A stretch of DNA of 64,000 bases from Zasmidium citrigriseum (Eukaryota; Ascomycota; Dothideomycetes; Mycosphaerellales; Mycosphaerellaceae). The stretch lies in NCBI GenBank assembly GCA_002786025.1, contig NHNW01000001.1:744001-808000 (forward strand), given 5' to 3'. The notes beneath the pieces are model-generated. The model did no database searches and was not told the origin of the DNA. It worked only from the letters and a program-made list of their open reading frames with translations. Both the position numbers and the translations under genes were made by a program. Below, in pieces: positions 1 through 12,441 of the stretch. Position 1 is the first letter of the stretch; every line of letters begins with the position of its first letter.

Positions 1-715
1 GGCAGGATATCTCTCCTGTTCATCCAGTACAGCACGCCCCAGCCGATAGCTACAAAGGCGTAGACAAGGGTGATGGCCGCGTAGAAGGGAAGCTTGGCGA
101 TCTGTGCTGCTGGCAGCTCACCGAAAGCATTCCGGAACTCGACCACGCCCGTGTAGTCGAACAGATTGTTCTCTCCTGCGTATGCTGCCGTACTGACACA
201 ATAGTATCCAGTCCGTTTGATAGGGTAGTTGATCGCCCCAGGCTCTTTCAGGTGGATCGCTTCGGTGCGGATGAGCGACCTCGACTTCTCCGTAGCATTG
301 GGCGCAAGCACGAAGCGGCCCAAGTCGTTGTCCGTGCATAGCCCTTTGCCTTTCGATTGCTCGTCGCAAAGATAGTATGGGTTCTCCGGGTCATCCTCAT
401 TCCCAATTAAAGGCCTATCTCTCCACTCGAAAATAACGAGGCTGACAATCGGATCGTCGTTGTTGGCAGGCATCTCACTCGGCTTGATGAACTTGACGAG
501 GATGAAGGGGTCCGTCTCGCCGCCCCACGATTTCCGTGAGTACATGCCGGAGCAGATCTGTCGGTTGCTCTCCTTCTGGTCCTAATCAACGTTTCTCAGT
601 ATGGCTGCCTCATGGCTCTTCCAGCGCTTCCGCAACGTACAATCTCCATCTCGACCGCGTGGACGCGCAGTAGCTGGCATAGCAGCACCACGGCCAGGTG
701 CAGCCATCCCTTCAT
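1..715 (-). CDS. PTM1/lung seven-transmembrane receptor family protein, C-terminus beyond window
   Basis: The start codon is at 715-713. Exon 1 (715-641) encodes a hydrophobic signal peptide beginning MKGWLHLAVVLLCQLL. A 59 nt intron (640-582, gtacgt...tag) follows, and exon 2 runs open from 581 off the left edge. The visible product is about 218 residues: signal peptide, a cysteine-containing luminal domain, then the first membrane helix (residues about 190-210, FYAAITLVYAFVAIGWGVLYW) followed by NRRDIL. This luminal-domain-then-YWxNRxD arrangement is typical of the PTM1/GPR107/TMEM87 (GOST) family of Golgi and endosomal seven-helix proteins. The remaining six helices would lie outside the window. 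The family is involved in Golgi trafficking, but the exact role is not known from this sequence. Divergently transcribed from the DUF4112 gene. Confidence 0.85.
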
Positions 716-1488
716 CGCCGCGGCTATCGCTGCTCTTTCGGATATGCACTCGAGAGGTTCGGATGTTTATGATGGACGTTGCCTGAAGGTGAAGTCGAGG
801 GCACGTAAGCAGCCGCGCAGCCGCTTGGCCCGGCTCGCTGGTCGTGGCTGTCTAACAATCGCACACACTTCTTCTCTCTTCGCTGACCATCAAATCCAAT
901 GCCGACGACTTCCGCAATGCTACAGCAAGACAATTCGGGGACGAAAGCACATGACCCGGCCACCTGCAGACCTACAGCAAGACGATAGCTGAGCGGCAGC
1001 CGGGAGCTCTACACAGCCACCCGGCCTCCAAGGCCAACGCTGTCGCTCTCGCATTGACTTTCGATCTAGACGCTTCTTGACCAAGAGCACCGCCACTGTG
1101 GCTAGAGGAAACGATCGATCTGCCCAATGAGACCTCCTATCGATGACGGAGGGATGAAGAAGCTTGGAAACAAGATGCTGGAGCAGGAGCACCTCCCCGT
1201 CGATCCACAACATGTATTTTATTATCTCGTGCCACCTTCTCTACCTCTTTTACAGCTTCTCTGCCTCTTGTTTGACACTGGTCGCGCCTGTCTGAAGTGT
1301 CAAGCGCTCAATCTATTCTTGCCGCGCTTGCTGAGACGTTTCAGGCGACTCCGGCACGCGTGCCAGATTCCAATCAATTGACCGCATTCAATACCGCGCC
1401 GTTTGCTCATAAAGAGCGATTCCTGCCCGCCGACATTCTTCTTCGTACAGCAACCAATCCATAATTCAACACTCCAGCAGCAGCGAGA
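716..1488. other. Divergent intergenic region, 773 bp
   Basis: This lies between the start codons of the PTM1-like gene and the DUF4112 gene and should hold both promoters. Short open frames occur on both strands, but they lack protein-like composition or splice continuity. No RNA gene or repeat was recognised. Confidence 0.6.
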
Positions 1489-2455
1489 ATGGCGCAGGTC
1501 GTCGGCAAGTATGCCGCCAACAAGTTCCTCAAGAAGCACATGAAGGGGTACGAGAACAAGAAGGTCGAAACTGGCGATGTGAGTATCGTAACGTTTGCCA
1601 CATCGAATATGACTGACAGATCTCTACAGGACCCATACTTCGCGATGGTCGAAGACCCGCGACGACCAGGAAAACTCAAGAAAGTCAAGAAGCAAATCCC
1701 AGCGTACATCCCCGAGCACGACGCCATGATCCTGGCCTCCGTCCGCAAGAGGGCCTACCGCCTGGATATGTGTCTCTTCAGCTTCCTCGGAATCCGCTTC
1801 GGCTGGGAGGCCGTAATAGGTAAGCACAACGAACAGTTCAAATCGCATACGACAAGAATTCTGACTCCATCGTTCAGGCCTGATTCCAGCAGCCGGCGAC
1901 GCGATAGGAGTATGCCTGGCCCTCCTCGTCATGAAAAAAGCCATGCAAGTCGAAGGCGGCCTGGACACCTCAATCAAACTCCGCATGCTGATCAACATCG
2001 CCCTGGACTTCATCGTCGGGCTCGTCCCCTTCGTCGGCGACCTCGCAGACGCCGCCTTCAAATGCAACACAAAAAATCTCCGTCTTCTGGAAGTCACGCT
2101 CGACAAGAAGTACAAGCCTAAGAGTCTTGTTCGCGACGAGCGCGATCTGGTCGGCGTGGATAAGGAGCAGCGACGGAAGAATCGACAGAGTGGGATTTAT
2201 GCGCCGCAGGACCCGCCGCCGGCGACTGCGTTTGAGGATTTTAGCGATGAGGATGAGGACCGTCGCCGGGATGTCGATCGTCAGGCCTCCGGTCGTGTGC
2301 AGGAACCGAGACCTACGCGAGCTCCTGAGGATCGACGGGGTGGCGGCGGTGGTGGATGGTTCTCGGGTGCGAAGTCTGGCAGTCGGCGTGAGAGGAGGCC
2401 TGAGCATGAGATGAGGGAGACTCGTCGCCAGGAGACTGGGAGTGTGCGGCGATAA
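1489..2455 (+). CDS. DUF4112 membrane-associated protein
   Basis: Three exons: 1489-1578, 1630-1819 and 1878-2455, with introns of 51 and 58 nt; the joined frame gives 285 residues. The core (about residues 75-150) reads RLDMCLFSFLGIRFGWEAVIG then LIPAAGDAIGVCLALLVMKKA then IALDFIVGLVPFVGDLADAAFK. These hydrophobic stretches, with the paired 'P-GD' motifs, are characteristic of the DUF4112 family. The C-terminal third is charged and low complexity (Asp/Glu/Arg rich, then a Gly run). The family is widespread in fungi and bacteria and of unknown function; two membrane-embedded hairpins are likely. Start chosen at the first ATG of the frame. Its 3' end faces the carboxylesterase gene 168 bp away. 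Confidence 0.88.
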
Positions 2456-2623
2456 TCTTATTCATATTGCTTGGAAAGGCACTTCGGGGAGTGTATTCTT
2501 TGACAACTGCATCGAGCGCTGGGCGTTTGCGTTGCTTTCTAATGGCGAGTTCGATACCCACAGACTGAGTTTTAGCACTAGGAAATGAAAACCACCACCA
2601 GTATTGTAATCCAACCCAACCCA

Positions 2624-4573
2624 TCACTGCTCCATCGTCCGCGCAAACCCCCTCCACATCTCACACTTCCTAACCTGATCCCGATCCACACTCTCCATCC
2701 TCGTAAAATTAATCTCAAACCTCAACCTCTGCCCCTGTCCCCGCCCAAAGGGCTCCCACACGGGAGTCCCCTCATATCTGTACGTATTCGGATCCAGAGC
2801 CTTGATGAACGAAATCCAATAACTCATCACCACGGGCACAATTGGAGCATTGTAAGTCGTATACGAACACTCTCCACAATCCGTGTTCGCGGGACCGAAA
2901 ATCGCGGGTGTTTCTGAGGTGTGAGAGACCGCGGCGCCGAAGGCCTGGTTGGTTAGGTCGATGACGTTGTAGTGGTAGTTCCAGACTTTCCAAGGGGAGT
3001 AATGGTTGGCAAGGGTGGAGGCGAGGGCGTTGGAGGGACATTTGAAGGTTGAGTCGCCGTAGGCTGCCGCTGCGGAGGGGAACCAGGCGTTGTGGAGGGG
3101 CAGAGGGGGCATCAAGGGGTATGTGGCGTTGATGCGGGAGAGTTGCGAGGGCGTGAGTTTGGGGTAGTTGTCCTGCATGAAGGAGAGGAATTTGGCGGGG
3201 GTTGCGGCGTTGGCGGCGAAGCCGTTGCCTTCGTCTGTGTCGTGGCCGGTCATGAAGGGAACCCTCACCACTTGTCCTCGGGCCAGGAGGTTGTAGAGGA
3301 GGTCGGGGGAGAAGGTCCCGTCGACGACGGGGAGGAAGTACCAGTCTGGGCTGTTGGTGCGGCCGGGGAAGGGTTGGTAGTAGTCGGCGGATTGGAGGGT
3401 TGTGAGGTCCTTGGAGCGGAGGCAGGACATTACGTTGGCGTCGTTGGGGCAGCTGACGTTTTGGGCGAAGCGGTCGAATTGGAACTCCATCTCATCCACC
3501 GTTCTGTGAGTCGGAAAGAATGTGCTCTCACTGATGGCTGCAGCAAAGAGCCCATCATCACGACCTCCATAAGCCGTGAGGTGGTAGGCAATCGAGCCTG
3601 CTCCAGCACTTGCCCCTATCCATTCGTCAGCTTTCTCCAACACCATCAATCACACAGACTTTACCATGAATCACAACATGCTCAGGATCCCCGCCAAACT
3701 AGACATCAATCAGCCCCCAATCCTCTACCCTCCCGAAAACTCAACTCACCAAATGTATATACCTCTGCACCCACTCCATAGCCTTCCTCTGATCCAACAA
3801 CCCAACATTCAAATCCCCATCCCGCCTCACCTTCTCACTCGCCAGGAAGCCAAACGCGCCGACTCTCTAACCAGACAACATTAGCTCCACAACCTACAAG
3901 TCAACAAGTGTAATCGTCCTAGCTTACGTAGTTCATATTAACCATCACAATCTCCCTCCCACTCTGCACAACAACCTCCGTGCCATTGTAATTCGCATTC
4001 GTGTTTCCTGAGTAGCCTCCGCCTTGGATGTAGAACTATCCAGACACCACCACCATCAGCAAAACCCGTCACCACTCCACTCAAGTACTTTCAACTCACC
4101 CAAACCGGCAACTTCGACTCCGTGGTAGCATTCGCCGGCGCCCAAACATTCACAAACAAACAATCCTCCTGGGGATTCGCAAGTCCAAAACCAACATACG
4201 AGCCCAAACACGTAGGCTGGAATTCCGTCGCGTTCTGGGTACCATTCGTTCGGTAAGGATCCTGAGGGGCGCGGAATCGAAGGTCTCCTAGGGGCGGTGC
4301 GGCGAAGCGCATTCCAACTGATGATGAGAGCCCTCGTTAGCAAGATGGTGATGGTTTGGGGAAGGGAGATTAGAACGTACGGTATTGATTCACCCCAGCG
4401 TCGGGAGCGACGCCTTTGTATTTTGAGTATCCCAGATCGACGGTCGTTGAGATGGGTTGTCCGTTATGGCCACCACCGCCGTGGCCTGGTCCCCAGCCGT
4501 GGCCGGGAGGCCAGCGAGGCGGTCCCGCCGTGACGGCTTCAAATAATGAGAGTAAGACAATGAGAGAAAACAT
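2624..4573 (-). CDS. Secreted type-B carboxylesterase/lipase
   Basis: Six exons: 4573-4381, 4317-4100, 4035-3928, 3866-3750, 3698-3665 and 3615-2624; joined frame 553 residues. The product starts with a signal peptide (MFSLIVLLSLFEAVTAG) followed by a Gly/His/Pro-rich stretch. It then shows the type-B esterase landmarks in order: QYLGMRFAAPPLGDLRFR, the EDCLFVNVWAP block, an oxyanion-hole GGG (FYIQGGGYSG), the nucleophile elbow GASAGAGS, the acidic-residue segment GHDTDEGNGF, and a candidate catalytic His in SHTSETPAIFGP. All five introns are 49-64 nt. An in-frame ATG nine codons upstream (4600) exists, but the signal peptide fits the downstream start better. Likely an extracellular ester hydrolase; substrate cannot be read from sequence. 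The elbow has Ala where most relatives have Glu (GESAG). Confidence 0.9.
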
Positions 4574-5018
4574 GTCTTCGGCCACCTGAGCGAAATCCAA
4601 GGCATTTCAAAATCTATGGTCGAGGAAACATTGAAAGATATACCTACCACCGGACCGCGTGCCGTACAAGCGTTCCTCCTGCCTGTACCCATCAGCAACA
4701 CGAATCAGTCATCAACTCAACTCACATTGTTCCAGCGCAACAAGACTTTCCAAGGTTGCATTGCGTCGCTTGTTCGGGCGTGAAAGGATGAAAGTGGCTG
4801 ACAGAATAGGAAGGGGCGAGAGTCGCTGCAGTGCGAACGAACGCTCCTCCACACCGGGATCCTTCAGGCAATACATCCTGCATCCAACGTCCACTTCGGT
4901 CTGACGGAAAAGAATAAAAGGAAATGTAAACGGATGCTGTCGTCAAAGAATGGGTATCATTGTGTATTGTCTGTTGACCGTCTCTTTCGTGATTTTTCAA
5001 AATCCAACCGCACTCGGC
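4574..5018. other. Intergenic, 445 bp
   Basis: Region between the start of the carboxylesterase and the stop of the Ams2-like gene, both on the minus strand. It presumably contains the esterase promoter and the 3' UTR of the upstream gene. No convincing coding or RNA feature was seen. Confidence 0.5.
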
Positions 5019-8000
5019 CTACGACTGCTGTCCGTTCGTCTGTTTGCTGTCGACATCCATGGTCGCATTATTCTCTTCGTAAGAAGCGAAGTCGCTGTTG
5101 AGAATCTCGTCAAGTCCTTTCCAATCGACGTTGTCTCGCCCTGGCGTAGCAAAAGTGGGCATGTCGCTGAATTCATACTGTCGGCTCGGGCTAGTGAATG
5201 CTTCACCCATACCACTAGCATCATTCAACATCTCCGCGAGATGACGAGAGAATGGAGAGATTTCGTCGCCACCCATCTGGCCACCGCTGACGCTGCGACC
5301 TCCCGGTGTTCTCTCGATCCGGCTTGGTGTAGAGCGTAAGAAGTACCTCGATTGAGAAGGCGAAGTCAAGAAGTTCTCCGCGTTCATGTCGGCACCGTTG
5401 GCAGCATTCTGACTTGGCGTCAACGCCTTTCGCTTGCGACTTGACTGTGTCGGCGTCTTCAGGAGATCAGTCGTCTGCTTGAAGGAACGCGGCGTCTGCT
5501 TCGAAGGCGTTTTAGGAAGAGGCGTCTTGAACAGTGCGGTAGGCGAGCCCTCGAACAGGTGCGAAAGATCGTCGTTTTCGTCAAGAGGTGGCGCCATGTT
5601 CTCCTTGTCTGACATGAAAGCCTCAAAGACGTTAACAGTGGTCTCTTCAACAACCGCAACGACCTTTGGCGCAGGTTTCTCACCAGAAGCATCATCTTTG
5701 GGAGAAGCAGATCCTCGCGCTGCGCCGTCTTCGAGACTCTTCGTCTCACCATCCCGTCGTGGTGACGGAAACAGAAGTCGACGAGTCGGCTGAGGAGTGA
5801 GATCGAGCTCAATCGGACTATCCTGCGAACCCTGAGTGCGCACCGGACTCGATTGAATGTCTCGTCTCATCGCGGCGTTGCGTCGAGCCTGACCAGCGTC
5901 AGAGTCGTCACTAGTTCGGCGATGTTGTTGTGGCTGCACGCTACTCGCTCGTGGTCGAAGTGGGGGAAGCTGCCTTTGCGGTGGGAGGTTGACTCTCGTC
6001 TGATTGTCATCTGCCGAATTGTCGTCGACTGCATCTTCCGGAGCGATCTGATCGGTGAAGAACGCCTCCGAAGGTGGTTCGGCGGCATCAGTGCCCAAGC
6101 CGTCATCGGCCTTTGGCTTCTTCGTCTTCCGTTGGGATGGTTTACGATGCCACTTGTCGGACGGACGCATGTTTCTGAACTTCTTGAACCACAGGCCACA
6201 CGGGTTGCAGACTACTGCTTGTTCGAAGCCAGGTCCGGCTTGCGATTCTTTGGTGTTCTTGATGCTTTTGCGAATGAGGAACTTGGTCACCTCGCCGTTG
6301 TCATCAAACTCTTTCGACTCAATGCCGATAGTCTCGCCTTCGCCTTCTTGCTCGTCCAGAATATTTGGCTTTCCCTCAACTTCTTTCGTGTAAATCTTGC
6401 GCCAAGTTGGAGTTTCAATGGCACCACAGTGCGAGCAAAAGACAGGCGACTCTCCTCGAGCTATAGATTCCTGGAGACGCTGTTCTATTATCTTGCGCCG
6501 CGGTCCCTGACGGTAGACGCCACGAGGTCGACTCTCAGTATCACTAGGCGCTGGCGAACCCGCATCGGAGGCATTTGAAGTGGTATGAGACCTATGGAGA
6601 GGTTTCCTTGCTTGTTTTGCTGGAGCCTTGGAAGTCTGCACTTGCGATGATGCTCGTGGAGGAGGCTTGTTCGGCAGCGCGAGAGAGCCACGCCTAGAGA
6701 AATCCGGCTGCGGTGTTTGGCTGTCCCAGGGAGAAGTTGCGGAAGGCGCTTCAGATCCAGGAGCTCTCTGAGCAGCATAATTTGAAGCATGTCTATGGCA
6801 GGCCATTAGCTTGATTCTGATTGGGGATCACTCTCCAAAGAGGTCTCGGAGCAGTTCGTCATCAACATACCCATGGAAGTCAGTGTGAGGGAGGCCGCCC
6901 ATTGCATAAGGCAGATCACCAGCTGATGAGCCTTCGGTCTTAACGAAGGTCTCCTGCCGGTAATTGCGTGATCTGTGATGGGCTGCAACCTCCAAATCCT
7001 CTGCATCGGGGCTCCGGTTCTCGTCGTCTTCTAGACTCTCCATGACCGTGCCGCTGTTGAATCCGCGCTCGCTCATGTATCCACTATCAGCCATTCGAGC
7101 GGGCGGCAGCGTCGGCAAGCAAGGACTACTTGGAGCGGGCTGATTGAAGCCAGGTACTAGAGGAGGCGATGATGGGATGTCCATTGGGGTACCTTCCGCA
7201 GTGATGCTATTGCCTGGGGAACTACCCTCAGGAGAAGTCATTACATCGGACATGGGCTCCACGTCCGAGCCAAAGTCAGAATCTACCGTAGATGCTTGCC
7301 TAAGCATACTACGTTGGGGAAAAGGCAGGGACGGTAGCCGGTGAAGAGTGCGCTGAGGTACAGGAGTTGGTACGCGAGGCGGAGGCTCCAAGTCGGCTCC
7401 AGGGGCAGCTGGTCGCTTTGCAATAGGTCGATGCATGTGCATCGATGATGCAGTTGCGGCAGTAACGCGAAGGTCGGACGACTTGCTGCCAAACGACGAC
7501 TTGCCGCGCCAGTCAGTCTGAGTGACTTTGGCGCGCTTGCGTGGTTGGCCATCCTCGTTGTAGTGTACCTCAGTCTGTGGCTGAATGTCTTGCTGTTGGG
7601 GTTGTGTTGGCATGGGGTAAGGATGCCTGGAAGTGTTGGTTTCACTTCGCACGCTTGCACGTGAACCGGGCCGATTTTGATCCGCGAAGTTCGAAGGCTG
7701 CGTAGAAAAGCTGTGATGACGTATTTGGTCGTTGAGGGTGCTGGATCCGGGACGCATAATTGGGCTCCCAGCTCGGCTGCCTGGGGCGCTGTGAGACTGG
7801 GCGGAAAAAGCGGGGTTGTATGCGAAAACTGAGTCTGTCGGGGTCTCTTGGACTCCCACACCACCTTGCCGCTGGAGTCCGCTGACATCCCCTGTGGCGT
7901 CGGAGCCCATACCGAACATATTCTCCAGCAACGCCGCCTCATTATCGCCACCAGCTGTCAACGCATCAAAGTTGAAGTAGTCGGTTGATTGTTGCGTGAC

Positions 8001-8564
8001 CTTGTTTTGCTGCATCGAAGCGCCCCATGCGTTTGGATCGAAGCCAGAAGACGTTGCAGGACTACTGCTTCGTAAGGCTTCAGTGCTCCTGCCATACTCG
8101 CCTTGGGTCGGTCTCGACAACGGAGTCAATCTGAACTTGACTTCGAGAATCTCCTTGACGCCATTGCTGAACAGGGCTTGGATATTCTTGCAAACACGTC
8201 CGATGATGTTCGTCTTGCCGTGGCCGAGTGACGTATCCAGCAGCGACGATAGCCTGCCCTGACCGACGAGAGGAGCATCATGTTCTGTGAAGTCGAAATT
8301 GTAGACGGTGAAGTCTCCAGTTTCAAGTTTGGAGTGTATCTCGGGAGACGCGGAAAGCATGGCCTGGACGCACTGATGCAAGTCTATTACACCGACTTGA
8401 GACTGCTCGTCGATCGCCACGACGGGGATATTGAGGGTGTCTGGCAGACGTGCCAGGCATTGTGTCTTGTTCTCGGCGTCGAAGGTGTATAGGACTTTGA
8501 CCCGCATGGGACGCGTTGGTATGTCCTCCAGCGAGCCGCCATCGCCGCTCTGGCCGAAATCCAT
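5019..8564 (-). CDS. ams2: GATA-type transcription factor, Ams2/Spt21-like
   Basis: Two exons. The first (from 8564) encodes an N-terminal domain of about 150 residues (MRVKVLYTFDAENKTQCLAR ... KEILEVKFRLTPL) resembling that shared by fission-yeast Ams2 and yeast Spt21, then a long disordered Ser/Pro/Gln region. The second (6792-5019) encodes a GATA-like zinc finger, CSHCG ... CNPCGLWFKKF, with about 72 residues between the two Cys pairs instead of the classical 17-18, and then disordered sequence to the end. The junction is ambiguous: a 39 nt intron 6831-6793 (1168 residues) or a 78 nt intron 6870-6793 with a canonical gtatgt donor (1155 residues) both preserve frame. S. pombe Ams2 activates histone genes and supports centromeric CENP-A loading, so a nuclear role in histone expression is inferred here. 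Divergent from SmD2. Confidence 0.82.
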
Positions 8565-9075
8565 AGCGTCGGTGGAAGTTGGTGTAGAGGATTAAGTTGA
8601 TACACGAACAGCGGAAGCCTTTATAGACCTCTCGCTGTCGGGCTGAGGGCTGCGGCGTGCTACAGCATACTGTGGTGGAGGATGTCGAGACGGCGGTATC
8701 GAGCGAGAGGGCGAAGAAGGCGGATCGAATGCCGGCGATAAGCAGATGTCAGATGACTGGATTAGTGGATGCCTGAGCAGGTGATGATATCCTCGAGCAG
8801 GGGATCGGAGTGGTGAGTGTCGTGGGTGTTGTTGCAGTGAAGATGTGAAGAAGAGCAGACGAGAGGTTGGCGTTCAGCACGAGATGCCAGCAGCCCGAGC
8901 TCTGCGCGTGAAGCGCGTCGAGCCTATCGTCGATCGCTTGGCAACTCTAAAGGCGCGCTAGTCGCTGGATGCACGTGCTGGCGCCGCTTGACTTTCGACA
9001 TCTCTTACTGCTACAAGCACCACTGTCGCATCAACCACAACACCTTCAATCACCACCAGATCAATACTACCCAAC
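8565..9075. other. Divergent promoter region Ams2-like / SmD2, 511 bp
   Basis: This lies between the two start codons of oppositely transcribed genes. No coding sequence was recognised. The last 90 bases before the SmD2 ATG are CA-rich and unstructured, as expected for a short 5' UTR. Confidence 0.5.
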
Positions 9076-9489
9076 ATGTCGAACGCACCCGACGCCAAGA
9101 TCCAGGAGCTGCTCGCAAAGCCGCGCGCCGACCTCACGTAATTCTCTTCACAGGCCAGCGCCTGCGCACATGCTAACCTCCATTCCAGCGAGTACGAAAT
9201 CTCCCTGCTCGAGACCCACGAGTTCACGTCCGGCCCCCTCTCGCTCCTCCAGACCGCCGTGCGACAACACACCCAGGTCCTGGTTTCGTGCCGCAACAAC
9301 CGCAAGCTGCTCTGCCGAGTCAAGGCTTTCGACCGACACTGCAACATGGTTCTGGAGAACGTCAAGGAGATGTGGACGGAGATCCCGCGCTTGAGCGATG
9401 GAAAGAAGGGCAGGCCGGTCAACAAGGATCGCTTCATCAGCAAGATGTTTCTCAGAGGCGACAGCGTCATCCTCGTCTTGCTGAGCTGA
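9076..9489 (+). CDS. SMD2: Small nuclear ribonucleoprotein Sm D2
   Basis: Exons 9076-9137 and 9189-9489 around a 51 nt intron (gtaatt...cag); 120 residues. The Sm fold is recognisable from [48 protein letters not shown] (Sm1) and the Sm2 segment [19 protein letters not shown] at the very C-terminus, with the N-terminal helix containing [12 protein letters not shown]. Length and ending match SmD2 across eukaryotes. It is a core subunit of the heptameric Sm ring on U1, U2, U4 and U5 snRNAs. The window also encodes U1-70K, another U1 snRNP protein, about 17 kb away. Confidence 0.97.
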
Positions 9490-9825
9490 GCGGTGTGCGC
9501 ACGGGAAAAGAAGTAAAGAATTTGAGTCTCTCGCAGAAAACGGAAGACTGGGGCACCGGCGGCGTCGGTGTGATGCCGCGAACAGCCTTGGGGAACGAGA
9601 TATGTGTCTTCTGGTATGGTGCACTTGATAGCCCTCTAGTAGCCAGCTTGGCTAACATTGCGTTGGGCATCTCCAGACACGGCATCGACTGGACCATGAG
9701 CGAAAAGCTAGCGTCAAAGGCAAAGCCGATGAAGAATGGAATGATATGTATTATGCTATCCAGTACGTGCACGCTTTCCCTACCGCTAAATGACTCAAGA
9801 ACATATTTCATCATGCTGCACAACA
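9490..9825. other. Convergent intergenic region, 336 bp
   Basis: This separates the stop codons of SmD2 (plus) and dihydroxyacetone kinase (minus) and holds both 3' UTRs. Short open frames on both strands look like chance. Confidence 0.5.
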
Positions 9826-11638
9826 TCATTTGAGAGCATCTGCCAACCCTGACAGAAACTCGGCGAGACCGTAGGCGCCAGGATCTGGCACCTCCTCGAA
9901 ACCGCTTCCACCCACGTACACCGTCCGGCCTAGACTTGCCTTCATGCCCTTGGTCTTCTTTGATCCTTCGTCGGCCGCCTGTGCTGCCTTCTGAAGATCT
10001 CCAGTCGCATTCAGCTGCTCGACGAACGGGGCGAGTGCATCAACTAATGTTCGATCTCCGGGCTTCGCTGGGGTGTATTTGGCCAAGCTCTCCATGGCAT
10101 TGTTCAACGTCTTCGCCCAGAGATCTGGAGTGATCTGTTTGGTGCTGCCACTACCTTGTTGTCGAAGGCCCCAGGCGAGCGCATTCAAGAAGATGGCGTA
10201 CAGCGCACCAGACGTACCGTCCATGGTGTTCTCAACAATGTCGATGACTTTATCGAGGTACAGCGCTGCGTCGGGCTGCTCGCTGGTGCCATTGATGTGC
10301 TTTTGAATGCCTTCGGCTCCACGTTTGAGACCGATCCCACAGTCGCCATCGCCGACCACGGTATCGTATCGCGTGATCTCTGGCTCAGCCTTGATGAGAC
10401 GGTCGAGCGCTTGGTTCAAAGCTTTGGTTGCGGCCTTCGGATCGAATTGCAGCCCGCATGGCTTGTTGTCACCACCAGCTCCAGCAGCAGCGTCACGAGT
10501 CTGCGATGGCTTCTTCGTCCATGTCTTGGTGCTGACGGCTGCTGCCCAACCAGCTGCCTCAGAGGGTGCGTCAAGAAGCTCCAGCATCGACTTGCCAACT
10601 CCGAGATCAGTCACCTTGAGCAGCGATATCGAGAAGCCCAAACCGTTCAAAGACGTCATGAATGTTCCGGACAAGATGCGAACTGGCTTGATGCCGTAGC
10701 TCTGTTCCAACTGCGAGACGACTTCCGCTGTGATGCCGCCCAATTCCAGGACACTGACACCACCGAGGTTGTTGACCAGAAGAATCGTCTCGTCCGATTT
10801 GCTCACATTGAGGAAGGCGCGATCCTTGTCGCTTTGATCGAGCATGTACTGCAGCATCGTCTTGACGAGAGCGGGCAGATCGGCTTTGGCCCTTGATGCA
10901 CCTGCCTCGTTATGGATACCCATCCCAATCTCGACTTCATCCTGCTTCAACTCTTCCTCACCCTCAACGGGAGCTCGACCGGGAACATGGACGTGGCTCA
11001 GAGACGATCCAATCGAGACGATATTATCCGCGACAGTCTGCGCCGCCTTATGCACCTCTTTCAAACTGGCCCCAGTCGCCGCCAGCGCACCCGCAATCTT
11101 GTGGATCAAGACCGTACCAGCAATACCTCTTCGGCCGACCTTCCCACCCTTCTCTCTCCCCACACCAACATCATCACCCATAACGACCATCTCACAATTA
11201 AGCTGCGCCGCCTTGGCCTTCTCAACCGCCATACCAAAGTTAAGCACATCACCCGTATAGTTCATAACCACCACAAGTACGCCTTTACTCGTATCCACAC
11301 GACTGAAGATCGCTCTCCGCACTTGCTCTGCCGAAGGTGAGGCAAAGATCGTTCCAGCTACCGCACCACTGAGAATTCCTGGACCGACGAATGCGCCAAA
11401 GGACGGTTCGTGGCCGGATCCACCGCCAGAGACGATGGAGACTTGTGAGGGACCTGCATCGGGACGGAGGTAGAGGACTTTGTTCTCTGCGTCGAAGGCG
11501 ACGTTGGGGTTGGTGTAGGTTATGCTTTTGCAGGCTGTGTCGACGAGGTGCGTGGGATCGTTGATGAAGTGTTTGGCTTGAGAATGAAATCAGCTTCAAC
11601 TCATTCGTTGGGATTGGGTATCTTCACTTACAAGACAT
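9826..11638 (-). CDS. DAK1: Dihydroxyacetone kinase (ATP-dependent)
   Basis: A 7 nt first exon (11638-11632, ATGTCTT) is joined over a 55 nt intron (11631-11577, gtaagt...aag) to a single long exon ending at 9826; 585 residues starting MSSKHFINDPTHLV. The N-terminal DakK domain shows SGGGSGHEPSFGAFVG, NYTGDVLNFGMA and GDDVGVGREKGG, plus the His segment SLSHVHVPGR that carries the substrate-binding histidine in relatives. The C-terminal DakL domain (about residue 390 on) has the Asp cluster TVVGDGDCGIGLKRGA and DGTSGALYAIFLNALAW. The fused two-domain layout and length match fungal cytosolic DAKs, which phosphorylate dihydroxyacetone to DHAP in glycerol/methanol metabolism and detoxification. 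The product feeds triosephosphate isomerase, also in this window. The initial exon is easily missed because the acceptor is AAG. Confidence 0.95.
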
Positions 11639-12441
11639 GATTATTGAACACTGAGAAGGACTGTGAGGGAGAAGAATTGAGCAAAGGGAATGTGAGAGTG
11701 TCCAATGCGTCTAATTTCACTTGCGCATCTGATCAAAACCACCTCCACCAAAGCTGCGGCCAGGGCGGGGCAACATGCGGGGGACATACAGAACAGTGGA
11801 GCTAGCATCCACCGGGATGAACACGAGAGCAGCAGGGAATCAGGAACGACTTCTCCGACTCGGCTCGACTCCGATACCCTTCATTCACTTGAACCGGCGG
11901 CTATCCGAGCCCAAGTGAATGAACATTAATCCTAACAGACGGCAAATCTCCAGAACACACGAGTGTGTTGTTCGACGGCCATAGTCACCAAGCTGGGCGA
12001 AAGGGCGAAAGCTTTCCGTATGCACAAGCGAGGAAGTCGTTTGCGCGGAGGGCAAGCCTAGCCCCGTTGACCCCCAATATCTCTTGGGTCGGTCCACTGG
12101 GGGTCCGGCTGGTCATGAGATGGAAAGATTCTACTCTATCTCTCCCAACAGCCAGAGAAAGGAATCCTATTCTGAGGAGACCCACGCTGCAGCTTACGAC
12201 GCTGTTCTATCTTCAGAAATTGATGTGTTTGCTTTCTCCTTGAGGAGGTCCAGTCCTCAATTCCGCATCGAGGCGGCCATGGCCATTGTGACTCTCGAAT
12301 GCTTGGGGATTGCCAAAAGACAACTCTCTTACCATTCAATCGAATATGTACACTTCGAGAAGTTCAATTCCACTCCAAATCCAAATTCGCAAATGCACAA
12401 CCGGGGGGTATAATTTTTCAGTGATCATTCCTTGATCACAA
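11639..12441. other. Intergenic, about 800 bp
   Basis: Promoter side of dihydroxyacetone kinase and 3' side of the tandem-PH gene. An open frame of 109 codons on the plus strand (12084-12413) shows no recognisable domain and biased composition; I do not call it. No RNA or repeat was recognised. Confidence 0.5.

Noticed and set aside
4574..4600. Upstream in-frame ATG of the carboxylesterase (MDFAQVAED...)
   Set aside because: Adds a charged leader before the signal peptide; the start at 4573 fits secretion better.
12084..12413. 109-codon plus-strand frame between DAK and the PH gene
   Set aside because: No domain or splice support; sits in the DAK promoter region.
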